Source: Rattus norvegicus (Eukaryota; Chordata; Mammalia; Rodentia; Muridae). From it: a stretch of 64,000 bases of DNA. Below the pieces are notes generated by a model. It ran no database searches, was not told the origin of the DNA, and saw only the letters and a list, made by a program, of their open reading frames with translations. Shown here piece after piece: positions 33,146-45,400 of this stretch (within the stretch, counting starts at the first letter, position 1; the number at the start of each line of letters is the position of its first letter). The DNA lies in the NCBI RefSeq assembly GCF_036323735.1, contig NC_086026.1, positions 88,681,359-88,745,358 of the forward strand, given 5' to 3'. A program made the translations under genes and the position numbers.

Positions 33146-34162
33146 GAAGAGACTGCATTCTGCGCACATCCAGACGCCAGAGGAGAACACCAAATGCCAT
33201 CTGGAACCCTGGTGCACGGAGGCTCCTGGAAAGAGCGGCGCAGATCTTCTTGGTTGTTGCCGCCGCGGAGAGGACTTAGGCAGTACCCCACGAGCACACT
33301 TGAGCCTCGGAACCTCAGGTAGGACCAACTTTTCCCCTGCAAGTGACCTGCCTAGTGAACTCAGGACACACAGAGGCAAATTCCTCTAGGACCGGGCACT
33401 TCCTGTGTTTACCGGAAGTTCCACACCTGCGGATCCCGGCCCACAGCAGCTCTCTGCTCCCAAACCCCGTGGGAGAGAGACCTCACCGCCTGGTCAGGTG
33501 GGCACTCCTGAGGCTGCAGAGCGGAGGAGATCACAAACACTGCCCACCCCTGCCCACATCCCTGGCCCAAGAGCAAACTGTATAAGGCCTCTGGGTTCCT
33601 GTAGGGGAGGGCCCAGGAGCGACAGGACCCCTGCGCCTGAGACACCGCCGGAACCTGAAGGAAACAGACCGGATAAACAGTTCTCTGCACCCAAATCCCG
33701 TGGGAGGGAGAGCTAAACCTACAGAGAGGCAGACAAGCCTGGGAAACCAGAAGAGACTGCACTCTGCTCACATCCAGACGCCAGAGGAGAACACCAAACG
33801 CCATCTGGAACCCTGGTGCACGGAGGCTCCCGGAAAGAGCGGCACAGATCTTCTCGGTTGTTGCCGCCGCGAGGAGGACTTAGGCAGTACCCCACGAGCA
33901 CACTTGAGCCTCGGAACCTCAGGTAGGACCAACTTTTCCCCTGCAAGTGACCTGCCTGGTGAACTCAAGACACAGGCCCACAGGAACAGCTGAAGACCTG
34001 TAGAGAGGAAAAACTACAGGCCCGAAAGCAGAACACTCTGTCCCCATAACTGGCTGAAAGAAAACAGGAAAACAGGTCTACAGCACTCCTGACACACAGG
34101 CTTATAGGACAGTCTAGCCACTGTCAGAAATAGCAGAACAAACTAACACTAGAGATAATCTG
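33146..34162 (+). promoter_or_regulatory. L1-C 5' UTR with about 1.7 promoter monomers
   Basis: The segment starting at 33146 ('gaagagactgca') recurs at about 33749, roughly 603 bp on, and the two copies stay similar for about 230 bp. The 5' UTR is therefore a tandem monomer array, unlike the single-monomer 5' UTRs of L1-A and L1-B. Tandem monomers carry the promoter activity in murine L1s. A C/G-rich, CpG-rich composition is visible. Confidence 0.82.
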
Positions 34163-35216
34163 ATGGCGGGAGGCAAGCGCAGGAACCCAAGCAACAGAAA
34201 CCAAGACTGCATGGCAACATCGGAGCCCAATTTTCCCACCAAAATAAACATGGAATATCCAAACACACCAGAAAAGCAAGATCTAGTTTCAAAATCAATT
34301 TGATCATGATGCTGGAGGACTTCAAGAAAGATGTGAAGAACTCCCTTAGAGAACAAGTAGAAGCCTACAGAGAGGAATCGCAAAAATGCCTGAAAGAATT
34401 CCAGGAAAACACAATCAAACAGTTGAAGGAACTAAAAATGGAAATAGAAGCAATCAAGAAAGAACACATGGAAACAACCCTGGATATAGAAAATCAAAAG
34501 AAGAGACAAGGAGCTGTAGATACAAGCCTCACCAACAGAATACAAGAGATGGAAGAGAGAATCTCGGGAGCAGAAGATTCCCTAGAAATCATTGACTCAA
34601 CTGTCAAAGATAATGTAAAGCAGAAAAAGCTACTGGTCCAAAATATACAGGAAATCCAGGACTCAATGAGAAGATCAAACCTAAGGATAATAGATATAGA
34701 AGAGAGTGAAGACTCCCAGCTCAAAGGACCAGTAAATATCTTCAACAAAATCATAGAAGAAAACTTCCCTACCTAAAAAAAGAGATACGCATAGGCATAC
34801 AAGAAGCCTACAGAACTCCAAATAGATTGGACCAGAAAAGAAACACCTCCCGTCACATAATAGTCAAAACACCAAACGCACAAAATAAAGAAAGAATATT
34901 AAAAGCAGTAAGGGAAAAAGGTCAAGTAACATATAAAGGCAGACCTATCAGAATCACACCAGACTTCTCGCCAGAAACTATGAAGGCCAGAAGATCCTGG
35001 ACTGATGTCATACAGACCCTAAGAGAACACAAGTGCCAGCCCAGGTTACTGTATCCTGCAAAACTCTCAATTAACATAGATGGAGAAACCAAGATATTCC
35101 ATGACAAAACCAAATTTACACAATATCTTTCTACAAATCCAGCACTACAAAGGATAATAAAGGGTAAAGCCCAACATAAGGAGGCAAGCTATACCCTAGA
35201 AGAAGCAAGAAACTAA
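34163..35216 (+). pseudogene. L1-C ORF1, frameshifted
   Basis: The start ATG at 34163 opens a normal N-terminus. A small deletion in the SKSYLI segment then puts a TGA in frame at about 34302. The next segment (to 34776) keeps the coiled coil and early RRM until a one-base loss gives TAA. The rest (to 35216) encodes the RRM and C-terminal domain. The coiled coil lacks a seven-residue block (AQDNINK in L1-A) present in the other copies. It is not translatable as ORF1p. Confidence 0.93.
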
Positions 35217-35275
35217 TTGTCTTGGCAACAAAACAAAGAGAAGAAAAGCACACAAACATAACCTCACATCCAAAT

Positions 35276-38200
35276 ATGAATATAACAGGAAGCAATAATC
35301 ACTATTCCTTAATATCTCTCAACATCAATGGCCTCAATTCCCCAATAAAAAGACATAGATTAACAAACTGGATACGCAACGAGGACCCTGCATTCTGCTG
35401 CCTACAGGAAACACACCTCAGAGACAAAGACAGACACTACCTCAGAGTGAAAGGCTGGAAAACAACTTTCCAAGCAAATGGTCAGAAGAAGCAAGCTGGA
35501 GTAGCCATTCTAATATCAAAAAAATCAATTTTCAATTAAAAGTCATCAAAAAAGATAAGGAAGGACACTTCATATTCATCAAAGGAAAAATCAACCAAGA
35601 TGAACTCTCAATCCTAAATATCTATGCACCTAAACACAAGGGCACCTACATACGTAAAAGAAACCTTACTAAAGCTCAAAACAGACATTGCACCTCACAC
35701 AATAATAGTGGGAGATTTCAACACCCCACTCTCATCAATGGACAGATCATGGAAACAGAAATTACACAGAGACGTAGACAGACTAAGAGAAGTCATGAGC
35801 CAAATGGACTTAACAGATATTTATAGAACATTCTATCCTAAAGCAAAAGGATATACCTTCTTCTCAGCTCCTCATGGTACTTTCTCCAAAATTGACCATA
35901 TAGTTGGTCAAAAAACGGGCCTCAACAGGTACAGAAAGATAGAAATAATCCCATGCGTGCTATCAGACCACCACGGCCTAAAACTGGTCTTCAATAACAA
36001 TAAGGGAAGAATGCCCACATATACGTGGAAATTGAACAATGCTCTACTCAATGATAACCTAGTCAAGGAAGAAATAAAGAAATTAAAAACTTTTTAGAAT
36101 TTAATGAAAATGAAGGTACAACATACCCAAACTTATGGGACACAATGAAAGCTGTGCTAGGAGGAAAACTCATAGCGCTGAGTGCCTGCAGAAAGAAACA
36201 GGAAAGAGCATATGTCAGCAGCTTGACAGCACACCTAAAAGCTCTAGAACAAAAAGAAGCAAATACACCCAGGAGGAGTAGAAGGTAGGAAATAATCAAA
36301 CTCAGAGCTAAAATCAACCAAGTAGAAACAAAAAGGACCATAGAAAGAATCAACAGAACCAAAAGTTGGTTCTTTGAAAATGAACAAGATAGATAAACCC
36401 TTAGCCAGACTAACGAGAGGACCCAGAGAGTGTGTCCAAATTAACAAAATCAGAAATGAAAAGGGAGACATAACTACAGATTCAGAGGAAATTCAAAAAA
36501 TCATCGGATCTTATTATAAAAGCCTATATTCAACAAAACTTGAAAGTCTTCAGGAAATGGACAATTTCCTAGACAAATATCAGGTACCGAAGTTAAATCA
36601 GGAACAGATAAACCAGTTAAACAACCCCATAACTCCTAAGGAAATAGAAGCAGTCATTAAAGGTCTCCCAACCAAAAAGAGCCCTGGTCCAGATGGATTT
36701 AGTGCAGAATTCTATCAAACCTTCATAGAAGACCTCATACCAATATTATCCAAACTATTCCACAAAATTGAAACAGATGGATCACTCCCGAATTCCTTCT
36801 ATGAAGCCACAATTACTCTTATACCTAAACCACACAAAGACACAACAAAGAAAGAGAACTTCAGACCAATTTCCCTTATGAATATCGACGCAAAAATACT
36901 CAATAAAATTCTGGCAAACCGAATCCAAGAGCACATCAAAACAATCATCCACCATGATCAAGTAGGCTTCATCCCAGGCATGCAGGGATGGTTTGATATA
37001 CAGAAAACCATCAACGTGATCCATTATATAAACACACTGAAAGAACAAAACCACATGATCATTTCATTAGATGCTGAGAAAGCATTTGACAAAATTCAAC
37101 ACCCCTTCATGATAAAAGTCCTGGAAAGAATAGGAATTCAAGGCCCATACCTAAACATAGTAAAAGCCATATACAGCAAACCAGTTGCTAACATTAAACT
37201 AAATGGAGAGAAACTTGAAGCAATCCCAGTAAAATCAGGGACTAGACAAGGCTGCCCACTCTCTCCCTACTTATTCAATATAGTTCTTGAAGTTCTAGCC
37301 AGAGCAATCAGACAACAAAAGGAGGTCAAGGGGATACAGATCGGAAAAGAAGAAGTCAAAATATCACTATTTGCAGATGATATGATAGTTTATTTAAGTG
37401 ATCCCAAAAGTTCCACCAGAGAACTACTAAAGCTGATAAACAACTTCAGCAAAGTGGCTGGGTATAAAATTAAGTCAAATAAATCAGTAGCCTTCCTCTA
37501 CACAAAAGAGAAACAAGCCGAGAAAGAAATTAGGGAAACGACACCCTTCATAATAGACCCAAATAATATAAAGTACCTCGGTGTGACTTTAACCAAGCAA
37601 GTAAAAGATCTGTACAATAAGATCTTCAAGACACTGAAGAAAGAAACTGAAGAAGACCTCAGAAGATGGAAAGATCTCCCATGCTCATGGATTGGCAGGA
37701 TTAATATAGTAAAAATGGCCATTTTACCAAAAGCGATCTACAGATTCAATGCAATCCCCATCAAAATACCAATCCAATTCTTCAAAGAGTTAGACAGAAC
37801 AATTTGCAAATTCATCTGGAATAACAAAAAACCCAGGATAGCTAAAGCTATCCTCAACAATAAAAGGACTTCAGGGGGAATCACTATCCCTGAACTCAAG
37901 CAGTATTACAGAGCAATAGTGATAAAAACTGCATGGTATTGGTACAGAGACAGACAGGTAGACCAATGGAATAGAATTGAAGACCCAGAAATGAACCCAC
38001 ACACCTATGGTCACTTGATTTTTGACAAAGGAGCCAAAACCATCCAATGGAAAAAAGATAGCATTTTCAGCAAATGGTGCTGGTTCAACTGGAGGTCAAC
38101 ATGTAGAAGAATGCAGATCGATCCATGCTTATCACCCTGTACAAAGCTTAAGTCCAAGTGGATCAAGGACCTCCAAATCAAACCAGATACACTCAAACTA

Positions 38201-39094
38201 ATAGAAGAAAAACTAAGGAAGCATCTGGAACACATGGGGACTGGAAAAAATTTCCTGAACAAAACACCAATGGCTTATGCTCTAAGATCAAGAATCGACA
38301 AATGGGATCTCATAAAACTGCAAAGCTTCTGTAAGGCAAAGGACACTGTGGTTAGGACAAAACGGCAACCAACAGATTGGGAAAAGATCTTTACCGATCC
38401 TACAACAGATAGAGGCCTTATATCCAAAATATACAAAGAACTCAAGAAGTTAGACCGCAGGGAAACAAATAACCCTATTAAAAAATGGGGTTCAGAGCTA
38501 AACAAAGAATTCACAGCTGAGGAATGCCGAATGGCTGAGAAACACCTAAAGAAATGTTCAACATCTTTAGTCATAAGGGAAATGCAAATCAAAACAACCC
38601 TGAGATTTAACCTCACACCAGTGAGAATGGCTAAGATCAAAAACTCAGGTGACAGCAGATGCTGGCGAGGATGTGGAGAAAGAGGAACACTCCTCCATTG
38701 TTGGTGGGGTTGCAGACTGGTAAAACCATTCTGGAAATCAGTCTGGAGGTTCCTCAGAAAATTGGACATTGAACTGCCTGAGGATCCAGCTATACCTCTC
38801 TTGGGCATATACCCAAAAGATGCCTCAACATATAAAAGAGACATGTGCTCCACTATGTTCATTGCAGCCTTATTTATAATAGCCAGAAGCTGGAAAGAAC
38901 CCAGATGCCCTTCAAGAGAGGAATGGATACAGAAAATGTGGTACATCTACACAATGGAATATTACTCAGCTATCAAAAACGAGTTTATGAAATTCGTAGG
39001 CAAATGGTTGGAACTGGAAAATATCATCCTGAGTGAGCTAACCCAATCACAGAAAGACATACATGGTATGCACTCATTGATAAGTGGCTATTAG
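35276..39094 (+). pseudogene. L1-C ORF2, 5' part frameshifted, 3' 906 codons open
   Basis: The start ATG at 35276 is followed by several lesions. A frame loss lies near 35520, and another frame change near 35625. A 4-bp deletion lies near 36080, a nonsense CAG to TAG at about 36286, and a small deletion near 36375. From 36374 a 906-codon frame is open and covers the full reverse transcriptase (SLDAEKAF, FADD) and the zinc knuckle to the normal stop at 39094. The endonuclease remnant keeps the canonical GDFN, unlike L1-A and L1-B. RT motif GTRQGCPLSP is intact. Confidence 0.93.
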
Positions 39095-39812
39095 CCCAAA
39101 TGCTTGAATTACCCTAGATCCCTAGAACAAACGAAACTCAAGATGGATGATCAAAATGTGAATGCTTCACTCCTTCTTTAAATGAGGAAAAAGAATACCC
39201 TTGGCAGGGAAGAGAGAGGCAAAGATTAAAACAGAGACTGAAGGAACACCCATTCAGAGCCTGCCCCACATGTGGCCCATACATATACAGCCACCCAATT
39301 AGACAAGATGGATGAAGCAAAGAAGTGCAGACCAACAGGAGCCTGATGTAGATCGCTCCTGAGAGACACAGCCAGAATACAGCAAATACAGAGGCGAATG
39401 CCAGCAGCAAACCACTGAACTGAGAATTGGTCCCCTGTTGAAGGAATCAGAGAAAGAACTGGAAGAGCTTGAAGGGGCTCGAGACCCCAAAAGTACAACA
39501 ATGCCAAGCAACCAGAGCTTCCAGGGACTAAGCCACTACCTAAAGACTATACATGGACTGACCCTGGACTCTGACCCCATAGGTAGCAATGAATATCCTA
39601 GTAAGAGCACCAGTGGAAGGGGAAGCCCTGGGTCCTGCTAAGACTGTACCCCCAGTGAACTAGTCTATGGGGGGAGGGTGGCAATGGGGGGAGGGTTGGG
39701 AGGGGAACACCCATAAGGAAGGGGAGCGGGGAGGGGGATGTTTGCCCGGAAACCGGGAAAGGGAATAACACTCAAAATGTAATAAGAAATACTCAAGTTA
39801 ATAAAAAAAAAA
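39095..39812 (+). other. L1-C 3' UTR and internal poly(A)
   Basis: A normal L1 3' UTR with a G-rich tract (39665-39740), AATAAA at 39800-39805 and a 10-A run. It is followed directly by AAATTCAAAAAAAA and L1-D. No copy of the outer TSD lies here, which supports read-through of this signal. Confidence 0.85.
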
Positions 39813-39820
39813 GAAATTCA

Positions 39821-41077
39821 AAAAAAATGGGGTTCAGAGCTAAACAAAGAATTCACAGCTGAGGAATGCCGAATGGCTGAGAAACACCTAAAGAAATGTT
39901 CAACATCTTTAGTCATAAGGGAAGTGCAAATCAAAACAACCCTGAGATTTCACCTCACACCAGTGAGAATGGCTAAGATCAAAAACTCAGGTGACAGCAG
40001 ATGCTGGCGAGGATGTGGAGAAAGAGGAACACTCCTCCATTGTTGGTGGGATTGCAGACTGGTACAACCATTCTGGAAATCAGTCTGGAGGTTCCTCAGA
40101 AAATTGGACATTGAACTGCCTGAGGATCCAGCTATACCTCTCTTGGGCATATACCCAAAAGATGCCCCAACATACAAAAAAGACACGTGCTCCACTATGT
40201 TCATCGCAGCCTTATTTATAATAGCCAGAAGCTGGAAAGAACCCAGATGCCCTTCAACAGAGGAATGGATACAGAAAATGTGGTACATCTACACAATGGA
40301 ATATTACTCAGCTATCAAAAACAACGGCTTTATGAAATTCGTAGGCAAATGGTTGGAACTGGAAAATATCATCCTGAGTGAGCTAACCCAAACACAGTAA
40401 GACATACATGGTATCCACTCACTGATAAGTGGCTATTAGCCCAAATGCTTGAATTACCCTAGATGCCTAGAACAAATGAAACTCAAGACGGATGATCAAA
40501 ATGTGAATGCTTCACTCCTTCTCTAAAAGGGGAACAAGAATACCCTTGGCAGGGAAGAGAGAGGCAAAGATTAAAACAGAGACTGAAGGAACTCCCTTTC
40601 AGAGCCTGCCCCACATGTGGCCCATACATATACAGCCACCCAATTAGACAAGATGGATGAAGCAAAGGAGTGCAGGCTGACAGGAGCCGGATGTAGATCT
40701 CTCCTGAGAGACACAGCCAGAATACAGCAAATACAGAGGCGAATGCCAGCAGCAAACCACTGAACTGAGAATAGGACCCCCGTTGAAGGAATCAGAGAAA
40801 GAACTGGAAGAGCTTGAAGGGGCTCGAGACCCCATATGTACAACAATGCCAAGCAACCAGAGCTTCTAGGGACTAAGCCACCACCTAAAGACTATGCATG
40901 GACTGACCCTGGACTCTGACCTCATAGGTAGCAATGAATATCCTAGTAAGAGCACCAGTGGAAGGGGAAGCCCTGGGTCCTGCTAAGACTGAACCCCCAG
41001 TGAACTAGAGTGTTGGGGGGAGGGGAACACCCATAAGGAAGGGGAGGGGGGAGGGGGATGTTTGCCTGGAAACCAAA
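39821..41077 (+). mobile_element. L1-D: 5'-truncated L1 tail inside the transduced segment
   Basis: It starts in ORF2 at the 'aaaaatggggttcagagc' point (about codon 1060) and keeps the ORF2 C-terminus and most of the 3' UTR. The 3' end is unusual: after TTTGCCTGGAAACC the canonical last 60 bp are replaced by a different A/T-rich end. It is arranged head-to-tail with L1-C. Confidence 0.85.
39828..40439 (+). pseudogene. L1-D ORF2 C-terminal fragment
   Basis: This encodes the C-terminal domain of ORF2p with the zinc knuckle (CWRGC...HCWWDC) and the PLLGIYPKD region. The frame is open from 39873 but ends early at 40400, where CAG-AAA became CAG-TAA. The usual stop follows at 40437-40439. It has no catalytic domain. 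Confidence 0.88.
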
Positions 41078-41318
41078 GAATTATTTTTAAGTATTAAATA
41101 AATTTAAAAAAAAGAGGTAAAGGCAGGTGACTGCAAGTCCCAGACTAGCCTAGGCACCTTATATAAACAAGGAGACCCAGTCCCATAAGAGAGGAAAAAG
41201 TCATAAGGAGACAAGGTGATGGCATGAGATGGTGGCCTTCTAAAACCTTCCATAAAATTTACCTGATGTTCATGTGTGTCTGTGTGGTATGGGAATATAA
41301 TAAATGTTTTCAATTATT
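41078..41318 (+). other. Non-L1 3' flank carried by the transduction
   Basis: About 240 bp differs from any L1 3' end here. Part of it (41125-41180) looks like a decayed B1-type SINE ('agactagcctaggcacctta'). It ends with AATAAA and a short A-run. It is a sequence tag of the source locus. Confidence 0.75.
41299..41304 (+). terminator. Downstream poly(A) signal used by the transducing transcript
   Basis: AATAAA lies 14 bp before the A9 run (41319-41327) that joins the right TSD. This is the usual distance from signal to cleavage site. Confidence 0.8.
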
Positions 41319-41322
41319 AAAA

Positions 41323-41336
41323 AAAAAGTCAAGCAT
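41323..41336 (+). repeat. Right TSD of the L1-C transduction unit
   Basis: AAAAAGTCAAGCAT is an exact copy of 33132-33145. Confidence 0.92.
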
Positions 41337-42606
41337 TGAGGGAAGAGCTTAGAAATGTTCTTTATATTGTTTTTTTTGGGTATATATAATATTTCCAAAT
41401 AAAACTAGCAACAAAAGGTTATGCATACATACATTTGTTTTTAAAAAGAAGCTACTACATAAACAAAATTAATGCTGATAGAAGGAAGGGTAACTATGTA
41501 GTGTGCCTATTCTAGAAATACTTGTGATATAAATTAGGAAAGTCCATTGAAGTTTCATTAACCAGCCAACCACCATCTCATTTCAGGAGGGAAAGAAGAA
41601 AAGAAGATTTGGCAGACAAGCCCAACTGCACAGTTTCAATGAAGTTTAGGAAGTTATTGGAAAACTCTCTAGTAAAAGTCATCTGCCAGAGAAGGCTGAG
41701 ATTGTTCAGAAATGTGTTTCCCTGCTGAAATCAGTGACTGCCTGGGGGTAGCACAGTGGAAGTGTGACATTAACAGAGATGTCGTGATGTATTTTAGCTT
41801 GTACCAACAGGAACTGTCAGAAAATCTCATCGTTTCCTGCAGTTGGAGTTCTGACAGGTAGATTTTAAAGGTTGTCATACCTTCCATAGCCAACTAAGTA
41901 AAAGTTAGAAGGCAAACATATCCAATTGATAAAAGATCGTTTACCTGAGAACTTTTGAAAAAGAACAGGATGGAGTCATGAGGAACTACAGAGTTTATAG
42001 CAGAGAGCCCATAGCTGGTAAATCAAGGCACAAGCATGCAAGCAAAAAAAAATAAAGCAAAAGGAAGAAAAGAAAACTTTAAATAGACATAGAGTTCTTG
42101 AATATAATTTGGGTTGCTATCCTTAAAGTTGAGACATAGCACTACAAATGGTGTGTAAGGAGATTTGCAAGGAAAGAAGAACAATTGCCCAATAGCTGGC
42201 AGTGATGAGTTCCAAAGATATGGGGTCATGAAAAGGGGCAGAGATGTCAACTGTGGTATGGATGGATCCCAGAGGAAGGATTACAGAGGAATAATGAAAA
42301 TATAACAAAAGAGTTCTGCTTGGAACCCATGTGAGGTCCGCCTCCCTGATTGCAAAGGAATGGGCTGTTCTTTCAAAGGGAGCAGTGAAAGCCTGTGACA
42401 GGAGAGGAAAACCACATGGGAGTACACATTCTAAACGTATCAGCACCCACTTTGCCAGGAGGTCTGGCTTAGACCACTGGAACCCTTGAAACAATGAAAA
42501 GCAATAACAGTGAATTGGTTAGAATCCCAGCATTACTTTCCTGATTGTGGGAGACACTGAGAATATCTCACTAACTGTAAACAGCCTGAGTGTGAGGGGA
42601 TATGGA
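41337..42606. other. Unassigned low-repeat sequence
   Basis: I recognise no gene, RNA or repeat. The longest ORFs (about 120 codons) have no family resemblance. Confidence 0.6.
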
Positions 42607-43275
42607 GACAACATATACTGATGCTGAGACTTCCCCTAATGCAAGAGACACTAATGGTGAGACCCCCAAGTACAACACAGAGCAATGCTGGGTCCTTTAA
42701 ATATAACAGGGGCCAACACAACCTCCCTACCCCTGCCCCCTAAATATAATACAGACTGATGGTGAAGCCCACAGATACAATGCTGAATCCCTTTAACACA
42801 ACACAGACCAATGCCAAACCCAGCAATGCAACGCAGACCCATGCTGAGCCGCTCAAATACAACAAAGACCAGTGCTGAGCTCAATACAGATTGATGCTGA
42901 GCTCCCAAACACAATACAGACAGATGACGAAGCCCTCAAACACAGCACAGACCAATGCTAAATCCCTTAAATACAACACAGACCAATGCCAAACTCATCA
43001 GTACAAGGCAGATCAATGCTGAGCCCCTGCAACACAACACAGACCAATGCCAAACCCCTTAAATTCAACAGAGACCAGCTCTGAGCCCCTCAGGCAGAAT
43101 ATAGATTAATGCCGAGTCCTTTAAACACAACACAGACCAAAGCTGATGCTTCCCCCCCAAATACAAGACAATGTTGAAGACCCCAAACACAACACAGACA
43201 AATGCTACGTTCCTTAAATACAACATGGACTGATGCCAGCCTCTTCAAATACAACACTGAGTGCCTCAAGTACAA
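42607..43275. repeat. Diverged 30-31 bp minisatellite, about 20 units
   Basis: Tandem units resemble AACACAGACCAATGCTGAGC plus about 11 more bases. Spacing between successive 'cagacc' motifs is 30 or 31 bp in seven of eight intervals measured (one is 22). Units differ by several bases each, so the array is old. It has no conserved spacers or repeats of CRISPR type. Confidence 0.9.
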
Positions 43276-43439
43276 ACAACAAGTTCAATTTCGGTGACTG
43301 ACAAGAACATCTTAGAACTTCTGGTTTTCATATAAAGAGTAAATAATGAAAAAATAACTAGATTTCAAGGCAAATGGTGGATGATAAACTAAGTTTCTTG
43401 AATCATATTCCACTGGCATCTGTTCATGTGCTCTAAGAC

Positions 43440-43835
43440 ACCACACAGGGACTGTTCTGGTTAGGCTTTGTCAAGTTGACATAAACCTAGACACGCTGGG
43501 AAGAGAGACTCTCAACTTAGAAGTTTCCTCAATCAAACTGGACTTGTCCGTGAGCATCTCTGTGGGGACTTTTCTGGATTACTAGTTGATACAGAAGGTC
43601 AAGCTCACTATGGGAGGTACCATCCCTGGACAAGTGGCCATGGTCTGTATTAGAAAGATAGCTGAGCAAGCCAGGGAGAACAAGTCAGTCAGTGGCATTC
43701 CTCTGCCTCTGTGCCTGCTTCTTAGGTTCCTGTTTGGGTTCCTGTCTGTTTTCCCTCGATATTGAACTGTAACCTTAAGCCAATAAATCCTTTTCTCTCT
43801 AGTTCACTATTGTCAATGTTTTATCACAACAACAG
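43440..43835 (+). repeat. Rodent dispersed repeat with AATAAA
   Basis: Phrases such as 'tttgtcaagttgacataaac' and 'gaactgtaaccttaagccaa', then AATAAA, resemble a common rodent interspersed repeat. The family is not assigned. Confidence 0.5.
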
Positions 43836-43849
43836 GGGAGCAAAGAAGG

Positions 43850-44085
43850 ACAGGAACAAAGCGAAGTAGGAGGGGAAGAAGGGAGAGAAGATGGGGGAGG
43901 GGGAGAGGAGGTGGGGAAGACAAGCAGGGAGGAAAGAGTAAGTGAATTTCTCTAAAGATGTAGTTAAATGGCAGGAGGTAGAGGGGATAGGGAAGGAAGG
44001 AGGGAGAGGGAGGGAGAGAGAGGAAAGGAAAAAGGGAGAGGGAGAGGGGGAAGGGGAAGGGGAGGGGGAGGAACAGGAGATCATA
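43850..44085. repeat. Purine-rich GGA/GGGA low-complexity tract
   Basis: The plus strand is almost pure A/G with many GGGA and GGGGA units. ORFs across it are compositional artefacts. Confidence 0.93.
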
Positions 44086-44299
44086 AAATGTTTGAAGAGC
44101 TCTTTTCCATAAAAGTAGTTTTGTTATTATTTCCAAACCAGATATTTCATAGAATATAAATATCACAAATGCCCTTCTCCAGTGACTCCAGTCTCACCAT
44201 AATGGTGATTTATAAGATTATCTTCTATTTGTGATGTTGACCCTAAAGAATAGAAAGTAACAGACTTTAGGATAACTGAATAGCACTGTTTAAAGAAGT

Positions 44300-44490
44300 A
44301 GTACTCTGCTGATGAAATGACTCAGCAGATAAATTGCTTGTACTGATTCCACCAAGACAGGGCTAATCCTCAGGACCCATAAGGTGGACAGAGGGAGCTG
44401 ACTCCTGCAAGTTGTCCTCTAAGTGTCCTGCTGGGTGACACGTGCACATACCTACACACAATAAATAAATGAAAACATAATTTTAAAATT
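44300..44490 (+). mobile_element. B3-type SINE
   Basis: The phrases 'gaaatgactcagcagataaa', 'tgcaagttgtcctctaagtg' and a tail with AATAAATAAATG match a B3/B2-type SINE in sense. Confidence 0.65.
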
Positions 44491-45102
44491 AAAAGGAAGA
44501 ATGAATACCAGTTTGGCAGTTCTCTCAATAATGAAAAAAGTATCACTCAGCAAATAGTTTCTAAAATTTATTTCCTGGTAAGAATTTCAAAGTATCAAAA
44601 TAATTTACTGTCCTAAGAGAAACATCTATGAAATTTAGAATTCTGATGTACTGTGATTTTTTTAAAGGAAATAGTACAATGTAACACATATACTTCTGAT
44701 CATAAGTTCTTTTTCAAAGTGTTTGATTAGTTAAATTATGAACCATAACTTTTGCTGAGAATGACTCTCAACTTACTTATGCTAAAGCTGCCCTTATCAC
44801 TCTAGATATAACAGTTTCCTTGGGTTCTGTGTCTCATGGCACAAATCAGGACAGCACTAAACATGAATCAGCCTACTGGACACAAAATGTAGTATCTGAC
44901 AAGGACTTGGTGAGTGAGTTTATGTGAGAAACCAAAGAGAACAAACACTATGTTGGAATTGAAGGAGCCTATTTGAAAATTAGACATACTTTGTTGGATA
45001 GCAATCTTTAAGTCTTTTATTCTATATAGTACTCCAATAACAATAATCTGGCTTTGAGTGTGGGCTCACTGTTCAATACATAGTATTATAGACTAGAATA
45101 GT
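44491..45102. other. Unassigned sequence
   Basis: I see no gene, RNA or recognisable repeat. Confidence 0.6.
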
Positions 45103-45400
45103 TACTTTGCATAGTCCTGACTACAGTGCCAGACAGAAGCAACACAAGGAATGAAATATTTATTTTGGCTTATGGCTTCAGAGAGATTTGTCTCTATCCT
45201 GGTGTCATTGCAGTGGAAGCATGTGGAAAAGGTATGCTCACATGGTGACAGATCAGGAAGCAAGAGAGTGGAACAGTCGCTGGGCTTTACTACAACCTTG
45301 ACAGACCTACTTCCACCAGCCACTCCCATCTGTAATGCCTCCACAGATCCTCAAACAGTTCCAACAGCTGTGGAGCAAACATTCATATCATGAATTATTA
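45103..45400. repeat. Probable rodent dispersed repeat
   Basis: The stretch 'atatttattttggcttatgg' to 'agcaagagagtggaacagtc' resembles a diverged rodent interspersed repeat. The family is unassigned. Confidence 0.4.

Larger units (their letters stand above)
33146..41318 (+). mobile_element. L1-C plus downstream DNA inserted as one unit (3' transduction)
   Basis: One 14-bp TSD encloses L1-C (33146-39812), a second 5'-truncated L1 tail (L1-D, about 39821-41077) and about 240 bp of non-L1 sequence. The unit ends with AATAAA (41299-41304), then 14 bp later an A9 run. No TSD is seen at the end of L1-C itself. This is the structure expected when an L1 transcript reads through its own poly(A) signal and the extended RNA is reverse-transcribed. 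The source locus would have had L1-D downstream in the same orientation. Confidence 0.85.

Noticed and set aside
36374..39094. Stand-alone reverse transcriptase system
   Set aside because: The 906-codon frame is simply the surviving 3' part of L1-C ORF2; the endonuclease remnant lies upstream in other frames.
42607..43275. CRISPR-like array
   Set aside because: Units are contiguous and diverged with no constant repeat and spacer alternation, and the genome is mammalian.
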